This document shows positions 6,395 to 13,888 of a stretch of DNA of 14,608 bases, piece by piece. The position numbers were made by a program, and so were the translations under genes. Source of the stretch: Desulfobacterales bacterium (GTDB lineage: Bacteria > Desulfobacterota > DSM-4660 > Desulfatiglandales > B25-G16); the NCBI GenBank assembly GCA_013375385.1, contig JABXJY010000037.1:1-14608 (forward strand), given 5' to 3'. Within the stretch, counting starts at the first letter, position 1. Every line of letters starts with the position of its first letter. The notes beneath the pieces are model-generated. The model had not been told where the DNA came from and did not search any database. It was given only the letters and a program-made list of their open reading frames with translations.

Positions 6395-7024
6395 ATGAAG
6401 AAGCTACTTTTTATTCTATTAGGATCTTTCATCTATTTAACTACCTTTTCCCAGGCGCCTGCCCGGGCCCAGGAACCGAAGGATATCTTATCTGTTGAGG
6501 CCTATGATATGCTCAATACCGTTCCTAATACATATCTGATTGATGTTAGAACAAGGGCAGAATATCAATTCATAGGCCACCCACTAATGGCCTACCACTT
6601 TCCTTACTTTTTCTTGACTAGCAAACTTGCAAAAAACGGAGAGAGCTGGGTATATCAATTTAATGATAAGAATAAAGCTTTTGTTGAAGAGATAAGCAAC
6701 AGATTTCAAAAAACCAACAACCTCCTTATAATAGGCAGGGATGGTACCAGGAGCAACTTAGCAGCCAAGGAACTTATAAAGAACGGGTTTAAGAATGTCT
6801 ACAATGTAAAGGATGGATTTGAGGGGCCACCGTTTCCGTGCTTCGAAGATAAGAACAAGCATAAGTTTTATAGGCAACTAGCCATAAGAAACAAGATCCC
6901 TGCTTACAATCATCGCCGTTTTTATGGCTGGCAGTGGTGGGGCCTTCCCTGGACCTATGATATAGATACTAAATATGTTTACCCCCCTGACCAGATCCCC
7001 AAAGAAGAAAAGAAAAAGAAGTAG
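6395..7024 (+). CDS. Secreted rhodanese-like protein lacking the catalytic cysteine
   Basis: The protein has 209 residues. A signal peptide is clear (MKK start, hydrophobic 4-18, AxA-type cleavage near residue 25), so it should be periplasmic. A single rhodanese fold covers about 30-145: YLIDVRTRAEYQFIGHP (47-63) is the CH2A-like strand and GFKNVYNVKDGFEG (131-144) the final strand. The active loop, normally CRSGxRS, reads GRDGTRS (114-120), so Gly114 replaces the sulphur-carrying cysteine. The only cysteine is Cys149, outside the loop. It is therefore unlikely to transfer sulphur and may act as a binding domain. The tail (177-190, GWQWWGLPWTYDID) matches what I recall of a periplasmic rhodanese subgroup ending in GWKNxGLPWTY. 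AAGGAG lies 13 nt before the ATG, a long spacing. Its stop is 2 bp from that of the convergent Nudix gene. Confidence 0.85.
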   Translation: MKKLLFILLGSFIYLTTFSQAPARAQEPKDILSVEAYDMLNTVPNTYLIDVRTRAEYQFIGHPLMAYHFPYFFLTSKLAKNGESWVYQFNDKNKAFVEEISNRFQKTNNLLIIGRDGTRSNLAAKELIKNGFKNVYNVKDGFEGPPFPCFEDKNKHKFYRQLAIRNKIPAYNHRRFYGWQWWGLPWTYDIDTKYVYPPDQIPKEEKKKK

Positions 7025-7026
7025 AC

Positions 7027-7548
7027 CTAGACGAGGGGCCTAATAAAGGCCAGAGCTATAATCGTCTTACTATCAATTATCTTACGGTTCCTGATCATCC
7101 CTAACACCTCTTCAAGTGGCAAGGTCTCCAGGGATGATATCTCATTCTCATCAATCTTTTTCTCTACCTTCGTCAGATCCCTGCCTACATAGAGGTGTAT
7201 AAGCTCATTAGAGTATCCGATAGCAGGGGCATAGGTATAGAGCCATTTAATAGATCTTGCCTCAAAGCCTGTCTCCTCCACCAGCTCTCTTTTGATACAT
7301 TCCTCAGGGCTCTCACCCCTATCGATCTTACCTGCGGGAATCTCAAGTGTTTCCCTTCTCAAGGCATACCTGTACTGCCGTACCATAACGATCTCATCAT
7401 CTGAGACAAAAGGTACGATCGCCGCAGCCTGCGGATGATCAATACAAATCCTCTTGCTTATTCTTCCATTTCTTAGACTCACCTCATCCAGATATACAGT
7501 GAAGTTCTTGGTGCCCAAACTCGCCAGATTCCGTATTTTTCGTTCCAT
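7027..7548 (-). CDS. Nudix hydrolase, ADP-ribose pyrophosphatase type
   Basis: From the chosen start this is a 173-residue cytoplasmic enzyme. The Nudix box GX5EX7REUXEEXGU is complete at residues 73-95 (G73, E79, R87-E88, E91-E92, G94), which binds the Mg ions for pyrophosphate cleavage. The preceding VRQYRYALRRETLEIPAG (56-73) is typical of the ADP-ribose / nucleotide-sugar pyrophosphatase subgroup, which hydrolyses ADP-ribose to AMP and ribose 5-phosphate. It is last in the dnaE-DUF374-Nudix operon. The frame is open upstream to a TTG at 7635 overlapping the DUF374 stop, but those 29 codons translate an inverted-repeat element (YWLLVTR and so on). I therefore start at ATG 7548, preceded by GAGGAACGAGGAA, which belongs to the repeat. 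The substrate is inferred from subgroup motifs. Confidence 0.9.
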   Translation of the reverse strand: MERKIRNLASLGTKNFTVYLDEVSLRNGRISKRICIDHPQAAAIVPFVSDDEIVMVRQYRYALRRETLEIPAGKIDRGESPEECIKRELVEETGFEARSIKWLYTYAPAIGYSNELIHLYVGRDLTKVEKKIDENEISSLETLPLEEVLGMIRNRKIIDSKTIIALAFIRPLV

Positions 7549-7552
7549 TTCC

Positions 7553-7624
7553 TCGTTCCTCGTTGCTGGGTGCTCGTTATGAAGAAAGGCCACCGAGCAA
7601 CGGGTAACCAGCAACCAATAACGA
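7553..7624. repeat. Imperfect inverted-repeat element (MITE-like) between DUF374 and Nudix genes
   Basis: Two 26-bp arms, 7553-7578 and 7599-7624, are reverse complements at 20 of 26 positions and flank a 20-nt loop. The arms consist of variants of the CGTTGCTGG / CCAGCAACG word. This looks like the short dispersed repeats with YWLLVTR-type translations that I recall from environmental genomes. It fills nearly the whole 83-bp gap between the DUF374 and Nudix genes, which suggests insertion into the operon. It keeps a reading frame open on the minus strand and donates the purine-rich GAGGAACGAGGAA before the Nudix ATG. Confidence 0.7.
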
Positions 7625-7631
7625 ATTAAGA

Positions 7632-8342
7632 TCAAATACCATCTTCTTCTAGGATCAAATCCATATTGGGATCATGATGATCAACCATTGCATCAACATC
7701 CCGTGTCATGACATTTAAGGTTCTCTCCATTGCTTTTACATACTTGTCAAATTCCTCATCCTCAGCTTCCTCGGGAATGAGGTATGGCTCTGATGCATAG
7801 ATAACTATCTTTGAGAATGGCTTGGGAATTATCATCTTATCCCATGCCTTCACAAACACCCACACCCTATTAGCAGACCAGGTCATAGGCATAAGATGTA
7901 CACCCGATTTCTGGGCAATTCTGACAAGTCCTGGTTTGGCCCTCAATGCCGGCCCCTGTGGACCATCAGCAACCGTGGCAACAACCCTCCCACCAGTATG
8001 TAAGAATTCAACCAATTCTTTGGACCCTTCCTTTCCTCCTCTGGTTGATGAGCCCCTGGCTGGAATAACCCCCACTTTTTTGGCGAAATCAGCGAGCAAA
8101 TCCCCGTCTTTACTTGAAGAGAACAGAACCATAGGGTGAACAAAGCCATATTTAATAAGGAAATAGATGGCGCATCTATGCCAGGTAGTTATAACAACCT
8201 TTCTACTTCCGAGAAGAAATTCATCTATATGTTTCCTGTTTATATACTGAACTCTACAGGTGAAGAGGATTATCCTTAAGGCAAATATTGCCACGTAGGA
8301 GAGAAGACTTACTATACACCTGTTTGAGATTCTTATTCTCAT
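7632..8342 (-). CDS. DUF374 family lysophospholipid acyltransferase-like protein
   Basis: The protein has 236 residues. A hydrophobic N-terminal segment (about 9-28) probably anchors it to the inner membrane. DUF374 hallmarks are in order: VITTWHRCAIYF (49-60, the His-containing acyltransferase motif I equivalent), SSSKDGD (75-81), VIPARGSSTRGG (92-103) and VADGPQGP (124-131), followed by a KPGLVRIAQKSG segment. The group belongs to the LPLAT superfamily and is thought to acylate a glycolipid or lipid A-type acceptor; its real substrate is not known here. The acidic tail (190-236) is rich in Asp and Glu. The gene starts 3 bp after the dnaE stop, so the two are almost certainly cotranscribed. 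No strong ribosome binding site is seen, consistent with coupling. Confidence 0.85.
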   Translation of the reverse strand: MRIRISNRCIVSLLSYVAIFALRIILFTCRVQYINRKHIDEFLLGSRKVVITTWHRCAIYFLIKYGFVHPMVLFSSSKDGDLLADFAKKVGVIPARGSSTRGGKEGSKELVEFLHTGGRVVATVADGPQGPALRAKPGLVRIAQKSGVHLMPMTWSANRVWVFVKAWDKMIIPKPFSKIVIYASEPYLIPEEAEDEEFDKYVKAMERTLNVMTRDVDAMVDHHDPNMDLILEEDGI

Positions 8343-8345
8343 ATG

Positions 8346-11300
8346 TTACACTTCACGTATCACCTTAGTCCCTACCAAAGACTCAATTTCTCCAATTAGA
8401 TTCTCCTCGGGCGTAACGTTATAGCGACTATGGGCAGCTACAGCTGCCTTTCTGTCACCATCAAGATCTATTCTAAATGTGAGCCGGCATTCTCCCGGAT
8501 ATCTAAAGATAAGATCCCTTAACCTCATGAGGCAGGAGCGGGTAAGCCCCTCCTGTGAGACAGGTATTACTATTGACTTCATCGATTTTTGTTTCACTGT
8601 TTCCAAGGCAACTATATCCTGGGCCCTGATCTTTACCAGGTTGTCACCAGCCTCGACCTCTCCTGTTATCAAAAGGGGCCTGTCATCATTTAAGAGGGAG
8701 GCACATTTAGCAAAAACATCCGGAAACACCACAACCTCAGTGAAGCCGCTTTTGTCCTCCACATTAATGACTGCCATCTTTTCCCCTCTTTTTGTCCTCT
8801 TTATTCGCATGCTATTAATGAGGACTGCCAGTCTAACAACCGATTTGTCTTTAATTGCACCAAGATCCAGTGTTGTTGTAATTGCCAACTGTTTTATTAC
8901 ATCTGTAAATCTATCCAGGGGATGTCCGGTGATATAGAATCCGAGAGATTCTTTTTCTCTCCGCAACTTTTCATCATCTTCCCATTCATCAATGTCTTGG
9001 GGCTCAAATGTTCTCTCTTCTTCCTTGGACGGAAAAAGGTCAAACATATTCAGCTGATTTGGGTCTTCGCTAATCCCGCCAAAGGCGAGGACACCGCTGA
9101 GGGATGCAAAGAGCCTGGATCGAAAGACCCCGGTAAAATCAAAGGCGCCACACTGGATCAAGCCTTCCAAAACCCTCTTGTTTACCTTTGATTTATCTAC
9201 CCTTCTGCAAAACTCTGTAAGTGACGTAAAGGGCCCGTTCCTCTCCCTCTCATCAACAATCGCTTCCACAGCCTTAATGCCAACATTCTTTACCGCAGCC
9301 AGACCGAAGCGAATACTATCCCCAACAACGGCAAAATCTACCTGACTCTCGTTGATATCAGGTGGAAGTATGGGGATACCCATTTCCTTGCACTCAGCAA
9401 TATTCTTGATGGTCTTATCCTGACTTCCCATATCCTCTGTGAGCAAGGCAGCCATGAACTGCACTGGATAGTGGGCCTTGAGATAGGCAGTCTGATAAGC
9501 TATCATAGCATAGGCAACTGAATGGGATTTGTTAAAACCATAACCTCCAAATTTCTCTATCAACTCAAAGACGTGCCGTGCCTTGTGGCTGTCTATGCTA
9601 TTCTGGGCTGTGCCTGCCAAGAAACGTTCTCTTTGCCGGGCCATTTCCTTAGGCTGTTTTTTACTAATGGCCTTGCGCAATAGATCGGCCTCTGAAAGGG
9701 TATAGTTGGCCAGCACCTGGGCGATTCTCATAACCTGCTCCTGATAAACAACAACCCCGTAAGTCTCTGTAAGGATCTCTTCCAACTGAGGCAATGGGAA
9801 GGTTATCTTGATCTCACCGTGCTTCCTCTTAATAAAATCATCAACCATGTTGCTGCCCAAGGGACCCGGCCGATAAAGGGCAACCGATGCAACGACATCC
9901 TCAAAAACACCTGGCTTGAGGTTCCTAAGGAGCTCTTTCATGCCAGAACTTTCCAGTTGAAATACCCCTGTTGTCTTACCCTCGCTGGTCAATCTAAATG
10001 TCTCATCATCCCCCATCTTTATTTCATCCAAGTCAACAAGGTGGCCAGTTGTCTCCTTTATGAGGTCCACGGTATCCTGGATAACCGTCAAGGTCTTAAG
10101 CCCCAAGAAATCAAATTTGATAAGTCCGAGCTGCGCTACCTGATCCATAGTATACTGGGTCATGACCTCCCCGTTGGGTCCCCTAAACAAGGGTAGATAT
10201 TCAACCAGAGGCCTATCAGATATGACTATACCAGAGGCATGGGTGGAGGCATGTCTGGTTAGACCTTCCAAGGACCTGCTAATCCTCAGAAGCCTTCTTT
10301 CATCATCCGTTCCTTCTTCCATGGCCTTGAGCTGCGGTTCTGCCTCTATTGCCTCATCTAAGGTAACATTAATGCCTTCTGGAATGAGTTTGGCAATCCT
10401 ATCGGCCTCTGCATAAGACATATTGAGAGAGCGGCCAACATCTCTTATAACAGCACGAGCCTTCATGGTACCAAAGGTTATTATCTGGGAGACGTTTTCT
10501 CTTCCGTACTTCTCACTCACATAATCAATGACCCTATCCCTGTTCTTAATGCAGAAATCTATATCGATATCAGGCATACTTATTCGACCCGGGTTCAGGA
10601 ACCGCTCAAAGAGGAGGCCATATTTGATCGGATCGATATCGGTAATTCTAAGCGCATAAGCTGTAAGGGAGCCGGCAGCCGATCCCCTGCCTGGACCAAC
10701 AGGAATACCTGACTTCCTTGCATAGTCGATAAAATCTGCCACGATCAAGAAATAGCCTGCAAAACCCATTTCCTTGATGGTCTTCAGTTCGTAGGTCAGA
10801 CGATCCTCATACTCCTCCTTCAGTTCACTGGATAATGATCCCTCAACGGCCTCTTTCCGAGCCAGTCTCCTCTCCAGGCCTTCTCTGACGTCTTTCTCGA
10901 GTTTTTCTTCCAGACTAAGGCTCCCTGACACCTGAAAAACAGGGTATTTGTACTGGGCAAATTCCATTTCATAGTGACACCTTTTAGCTACGTTTAGCGT
11001 ATTATCCAGTGCTTCGGGGAATTCATCTAAATCAACTGCCATTTCGGCTTCAGATTTAAAATAAAACTCGTTGTTAGAAAACCTTAACCTGTTGGGATCA
11101 TCAACACTCTTGCCTGTTTGGATGCAAAGCAGGATATCATGGGCTTCAGCATCCTCCTTATCTAAATAGTGACAGTCATTGGTGGCAACCACCGGGAGAG
11201 AAAGCTCCTGCGCCAGCTCTTTTAGTGACCTGTTAACAGCAATCTGTTCAGGCATCTTATTGGCCATTACCTCTAAGTAAAACCGGTCATGGTCAAATAT

Positions 11301-11837
11301 CGATGCCAGCTGGCGTGCGTGCCTTCTGGCATCTTCCACCCTTCCGATCTTAAGAAAATAGGGAACATGGCCCTTGAGACATCCTGAAAGGGCGATTAAT
11401 CCTGCGTTATATTCCCTCAGGGTCTCCATATCTATCCTGGGATGATAATAGAATCCCTCCAGATTTCCCAAGGTAACAAGCCTGCTCAGATTCCTGTAAC
11501 CTGTCTCATCCATGACAAGAAGAACCAGGTGATATGCATTTGGCTGACCATCAGGTGAGGGCGATTTATCTTTCCTGCTGCCAGGGGCTATATATGCCTC
11601 GCAACCGATGATAGGCTTAATGCCAGCCTTTATAGCCTGTGAGTAAAACCCTACCGCCCCAAACATGTTCCCATGATCAGTGATTGCCAACGACTCCATG
11701 CCAAAACCGGTAGCCTTTGCCAGCAGGTTGCTTATTCTGATGGCCCCATCAAGCAAGCTGAATTCGGTGTGAACGTGCAAGTGAATGAAGGGGGATTTGC
11801 CCTTCTTTGTGGATTTATTCTTGTGTTCTGCTGACAT
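8346..11837 (-). CDS. dnaE: DNA polymerase III alpha subunit (DnaE)
   Basis: The protein has 1163 residues, the usual length of DnaE1 replicative polymerases (E. coli 1160). The PHP domain starts at residue 18 with HLHVHTEFSLLD (His19, His21, His23), then TDHGN (53-57) and GCEAY (78-82). The polymerase palm has GPGRGSAAGS (381-390) and the catalytic aspartates Asp423 and Asp425 in PDIDIDF, with the third at Asp576 in KFDFLGLKTL. The fingers region follows (YRPGPLGSNM, FNKSHSVAYA), then a helix-hairpin-helix at about 840-865 and QLNMFDLF (928-935) as beta-clamp binding motif. An OB fold (about 1000-1080) and a C-terminal tau-binding region complete it. All key residues are intact. It heads an operon with DUF374 and Nudix genes. 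No clear ribosome binding site precedes the ATG at 11837. Confidence 0.98.
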   Translation of the reverse strand: MSAEHKNKSTKKGKSPFIHLHVHTEFSLLDGAIRISNLLAKATGFGMESLAITDHGNMFGAVGFYSQAIKAGIKPIIGCEAYIAPGSRKDKSPSPDGQPNAYHLVLLVMDETGYRNLSRLVTLGNLEGFYYHPRIDMETLREYNAGLIALSGCLKGHVPYFLKIGRVEDARRHARQLASIFDHDRFYLEVMANKMPEQIAVNRSLKELAQELSLPVVATNDCHYLDKEDAEAHDILLCIQTGKSVDDPNRLRFSNNEFYFKSEAEMAVDLDEFPEALDNTLNVAKRCHYEMEFAQYKYPVFQVSGSLSLEEKLEKDVREGLERRLARKEAVEGSLSSELKEEYEDRLTYELKTIKEMGFAGYFLIVADFIDYARKSGIPVGPGRGSAAGSLTAYALRITDIDPIKYGLLFERFLNPGRISMPDIDIDFCIKNRDRVIDYVSEKYGRENVSQIITFGTMKARAVIRDVGRSLNMSYAEADRIAKLIPEGINVTLDEAIEAEPQLKAMEEGTDDERRLLRISRSLEGLTRHASTHASGIVISDRPLVEYLPLFRGPNGEVMTQYTMDQVAQLGLIKFDFLGLKTLTVIQDTVDLIKETTGHLVDLDEIKMGDDETFRLTSEGKTTGVFQLESSGMKELLRNLKPGVFEDVVASVALYRPGPLGSNMVDDFIKRKHGEIKITFPLPQLEEILTETYGVVVYQEQVMRIAQVLANYTLSEADLLRKAISKKQPKEMARQRERFLAGTAQNSIDSHKARHVFELIEKFGGYGFNKSHSVAYAMIAYQTAYLKAHYPVQFMAALLTEDMGSQDKTIKNIAECKEMGIPILPPDINESQVDFAVVGDSIRFGLAAVKNVGIKAVEAIVDERERNGPFTSLTEFCRRVDKSKVNKRVLEGLIQCGAFDFTGVFRSRLFASLSGVLAFGGISEDPNQLNMFDLFPSKEEERTFEPQDIDEWEDDEKLRREKESLGFYITGHPLDRFTDVIKQLAITTTLDLGAIKDKSVVRLAVLINSMRIKRTKRGEKMAVINVEDKSGFTEVVVFPDVFAKCASLLNDDRPLLITGEVEAGDNLVKIRAQDIVALETVKQKSMKSIVIPVSQEGLTRSCLMRLRDLIFRYPGECRLTFRIDLDGDRKAAVAAHSRYNVTPEENLIGEIESLVGTKVIREV

Positions 11838-12089
11838 ATGTATTTGACGAATTTTGCTAAATCAGATAGATTAAGGTTTACCCGGCAGCTATCGGTGGCC
11901 AGTGTAAAAAAGAAAAATGAAAGCTGCCGTATGATGAATGAAATCTTGTTCACGCTATAATAAGGCAATGAAAGGATAGCTTCAAGCTTTTTTAGATAAA
12001 AGAAAACCTTCCGAACAAACCCCCTTGAGATTCGCGTTTAGGGTTCTCATTTTGAAAACCATATACCTTCTTTCAAACTGGATTTACTC
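11838..12089. other. Divergent spacer between dnaE and the receiver gene
   Basis: These 252 bp must carry the promoters for dnaE (leftward) and the receiver-rarA cluster (rightward). I see no convincing -35/-10 pair for either. A TATAAT on the plus strand at 11956-11961 has no matching -35. An 8-bp inverted repeat, CGGCAGCT (11883-11890) and AGCTGCCG (11922-11929), with a 31-nt A-rich loop, lies in the dnaE leader. No small gene is supported. Confidence 0.5.
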
Positions 12090-12494
12090 ATGAAGGAGTT
12101 AGCGAGAAACAAGGTGAAAGAGGCCACTATCCTTGTTATTGTCTATGAATATATAGCCAGGGATATACTGGCCAGGACATTGACAGCCAAAGGTTATAGG
12201 GTAGTCACCTGTTCAGTCGGTTTTGATGGAATAAGAAAATTTAAGAAGGGGAAAGGAAAGTTTCACCTTGTTGTGATTGATATCAGCCTGCCCGATGTAA
12301 GTGGTCTGGGTGTGGCAAAAGAAATCAAGAGAATAAGTCAAAAAACCCCGGTGATACTCATGAGGGGATGGGATAGAGAACTGGATGCAAAGGAGTTAAA
12401 GGAGTCTGGTGTAGATTTCATTATGTGCAAACCCATTTATGTGGATAAGGCATTAGATCTTGTTAAAAATGCTGTGGTGACTGTTCATCAGTGA
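12090..12494 (+). CDS. Stand-alone response-regulator receiver domain, degenerate
   Basis: This 134-residue protein is a single CheY-like domain with no output domain. The beta1 strand ATILVIVYE (12-20) normally ends in the Mg-binding acidic pair; here the positions are Val18 and Tyr19. The phosphoacceptor Asp64 is present in VVIDISLPDVSGL (61-73). The switch Thr/Ser after beta4 (PVILMR) is Arg92. Lys114 (CKPI) is kept. With the acidic pair gone, Mg-dependent phosphorylation is unlikely, so this is probably a pseudo-receiver acting through protein contacts; that is inference. The partner kinase is not in the window. No clear ribosome binding site precedes the ATG at 12090. rarA starts 54 bp downstream on the same strand. 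Confidence 0.85.
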   Translation: MKELARNKVKEATILVIVYEYIARDILARTLTAKGYRVVTCSVGFDGIRKFKKGKGKFHLVVIDISLPDVSGLGVAKEIKRISQKTPVILMRGWDRELDAKELKESGVDFIMCKPIYVDKALDLVKNAVVTVHQ

Positions 12495-12548
12495 TGTTTT
12501 ACTGGAGTGAACCCTCACAGGCAATGGAGATGGAGGCAGGATGAAATA

Positions 12549-13853
12549 ATGGATCTTAAAACAACCCCTTTGGCCACCAGGATGAGGCCAGAAAGGATTG
12601 AAGAGGTGGTAGGGCAGGATCACATCCTTGGTCCATCAAGGCCATTAAGAAGGTCGCTTGAGACCGGTAATCTATTCTCCATTCTATTCTGGGGGCCACC
12701 AGGTTCAGGCAAAACAACCATTGCAAAATTGATAGCAAAGTACACGAATTGCCCTTTTGAATCATTCTCGGCAGTGCTTTCTGGGGTCAAGGAGTTAAGA
12801 GAAATAATTGAGTCAGCAAGAAAGACCTATCGATATGAGCTAAAACCGACCATCCTCTTTGTTGATGAAATTCATCGCTTTAATAAGGCCCAACAGGATG
12901 CATTTCTCCCCCATGTCGAAAGTGGCCTGATCATTCTCCTTGGGGCTACCACTCAGAACCCGTCATTTGAAATTATTCCACCACTACTTTCAAGAACCAG
13001 GGTTATGACCCTTAAGGCATTAGAGTTCAAAGACATGGCCCTCATCCTGAACAGGGCCATTAAGGATAAAAAGAGGGGGCTCGGAGATCTTAAGGTTCAG
13101 ATCGAAGAAGATGCCTTGCACTATATCATAAACATCTCCCATGGAGATGCCCGGACAGCCCTCAATAATTTGGAGTCCGCCAGTTATTTTGTTCAACCAG
13201 ATAAGAATAATCAAAGGGTAGTAAACACAGCCACTGTTGCCCTTGCTTTGGATAAAAAACCTCTCATGTATGACAAAAACGGAGAGGAACATTACAACCT
13301 TATATCTGCCCTTCACAAAAGCCTGAGGGGTAGTGATCCCCAGGCCTCCATCTACTGGCTCTATAGGATGCTGGAAGCGGGTGAGGATCCACTCTTCATA
13401 GGTAGACGGCTCATTCGGTTTGCCTCCGAGGATATTGGTCTGGCCAATCCCAGGGCTCTTGAGATAGCCCTCACTGCCTATCAGGCCTGGGAAAAGGTGG
13501 GTCCGCCAGAGGCGGAGCTCTCTCTTGCCCAGGCAGTGGTCTATTTAGCCACAGCACCAAAGAGCAATACCCTCTATAAGGCAGAAAAATCCGTAAAAAG
13601 GGAGATTGAGGAATCAGGTCCTCAGCCTGTGCCCCTACACCTGAGGAATGCTCCAACAAAACTGATGAAAGAGATGAATTATGGTAAGGGTTACATCTAT
13701 CCTCATGACTACCCAGAGAGCCAGATAAGACAGGAGTATCTCCCTGGAAAAATCAGAGAAAAGATATTCTATCAGCCTAGTGATAGGGGGTTTGAAAAAG
13801 AGATAAAGAAGAGGATGATAGAGCAGAAAAAGATTGAGGATTCGAATGAGTGA
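12549..13853 (+). CDS. rarA: Replication-associated recombination protein A (RarA/MgsA), AAA+ ATPase
   Basis: From the chosen start the protein has 434 residues (E. coli 447). RarA is a clamp-loader-like AAA+ ATPase that forms tetramers, interacts with SSB and works at blocked replication forks. The N-terminus PLATRMRPERIEEVVGQDHIL (7-27) is typical. Walker A is GPPGSGKT (49-56), Walker B LFVDEIHR (103-110), sensor 1 TTQN (134-137) and sensor 2 GDARTALNNLE (199-209, Arg202). The C-terminal MgsA tetramerisation region covers about 240-410 (RFASEDIGLANPRAL, YLATAPKSNTLY, PVPLHLRNAPTKLMK). A GTG at 12507 would add 14 residues, but AGGA (12538-12541) is 7 nt from the ATG at 12549, so I prefer the latter. 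The last 20 residues are highly charged. Confidence 0.96.
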   Translation: MDLKTTPLATRMRPERIEEVVGQDHILGPSRPLRRSLETGNLFSILFWGPPGSGKTTIAKLIAKYTNCPFESFSAVLSGVKELREIIESARKTYRYELKPTILFVDEIHRFNKAQQDAFLPHVESGLIILLGATTQNPSFEIIPPLLSRTRVMTLKALEFKDMALILNRAIKDKKRGLGDLKVQIEEDALHYIINISHGDARTALNNLESASYFVQPDKNNQRVVNTATVALALDKKPLMYDKNGEEHYNLISALHKSLRGSDPQASIYWLYRMLEAGEDPLFIGRRLIRFASEDIGLANPRALEIALTAYQAWEKVGPPEAELSLAQAVVYLATAPKSNTLYKAEKSVKREIEESGPQPVPLHLRNAPTKLMKEMNYGKGYIYPHDYPESQIRQEYLPGKIREKIFYQPSDRGFEKEIKKRMIEQKKIEDSNE

Positions 13854-13888
13854 TGGGGGATCGCGAATCCTTCGAGTTGTAGTTCACT

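Noticed and set aside
11883..11929. 8-bp inverted repeat in the dnaE leader as a riboswitch or operator
   Set aside because: The loop is 31 nt, the arms are short, and no other conserved structure is visible; it is noted only within the spacer entry.
11956..11961. TATAAT as -10 box for the receiver gene
   Set aside because: No acceptable -35 hexamer lies 16-18 nt upstream, and it is about 130 nt from the start codon.
12507..12548. GTG start for rarA
   Set aside because: The extra 14 residues (MNPHRQWRWRQDEI) are unlike RarA N-termini, and ATG 12549 has AGGA at good spacing.
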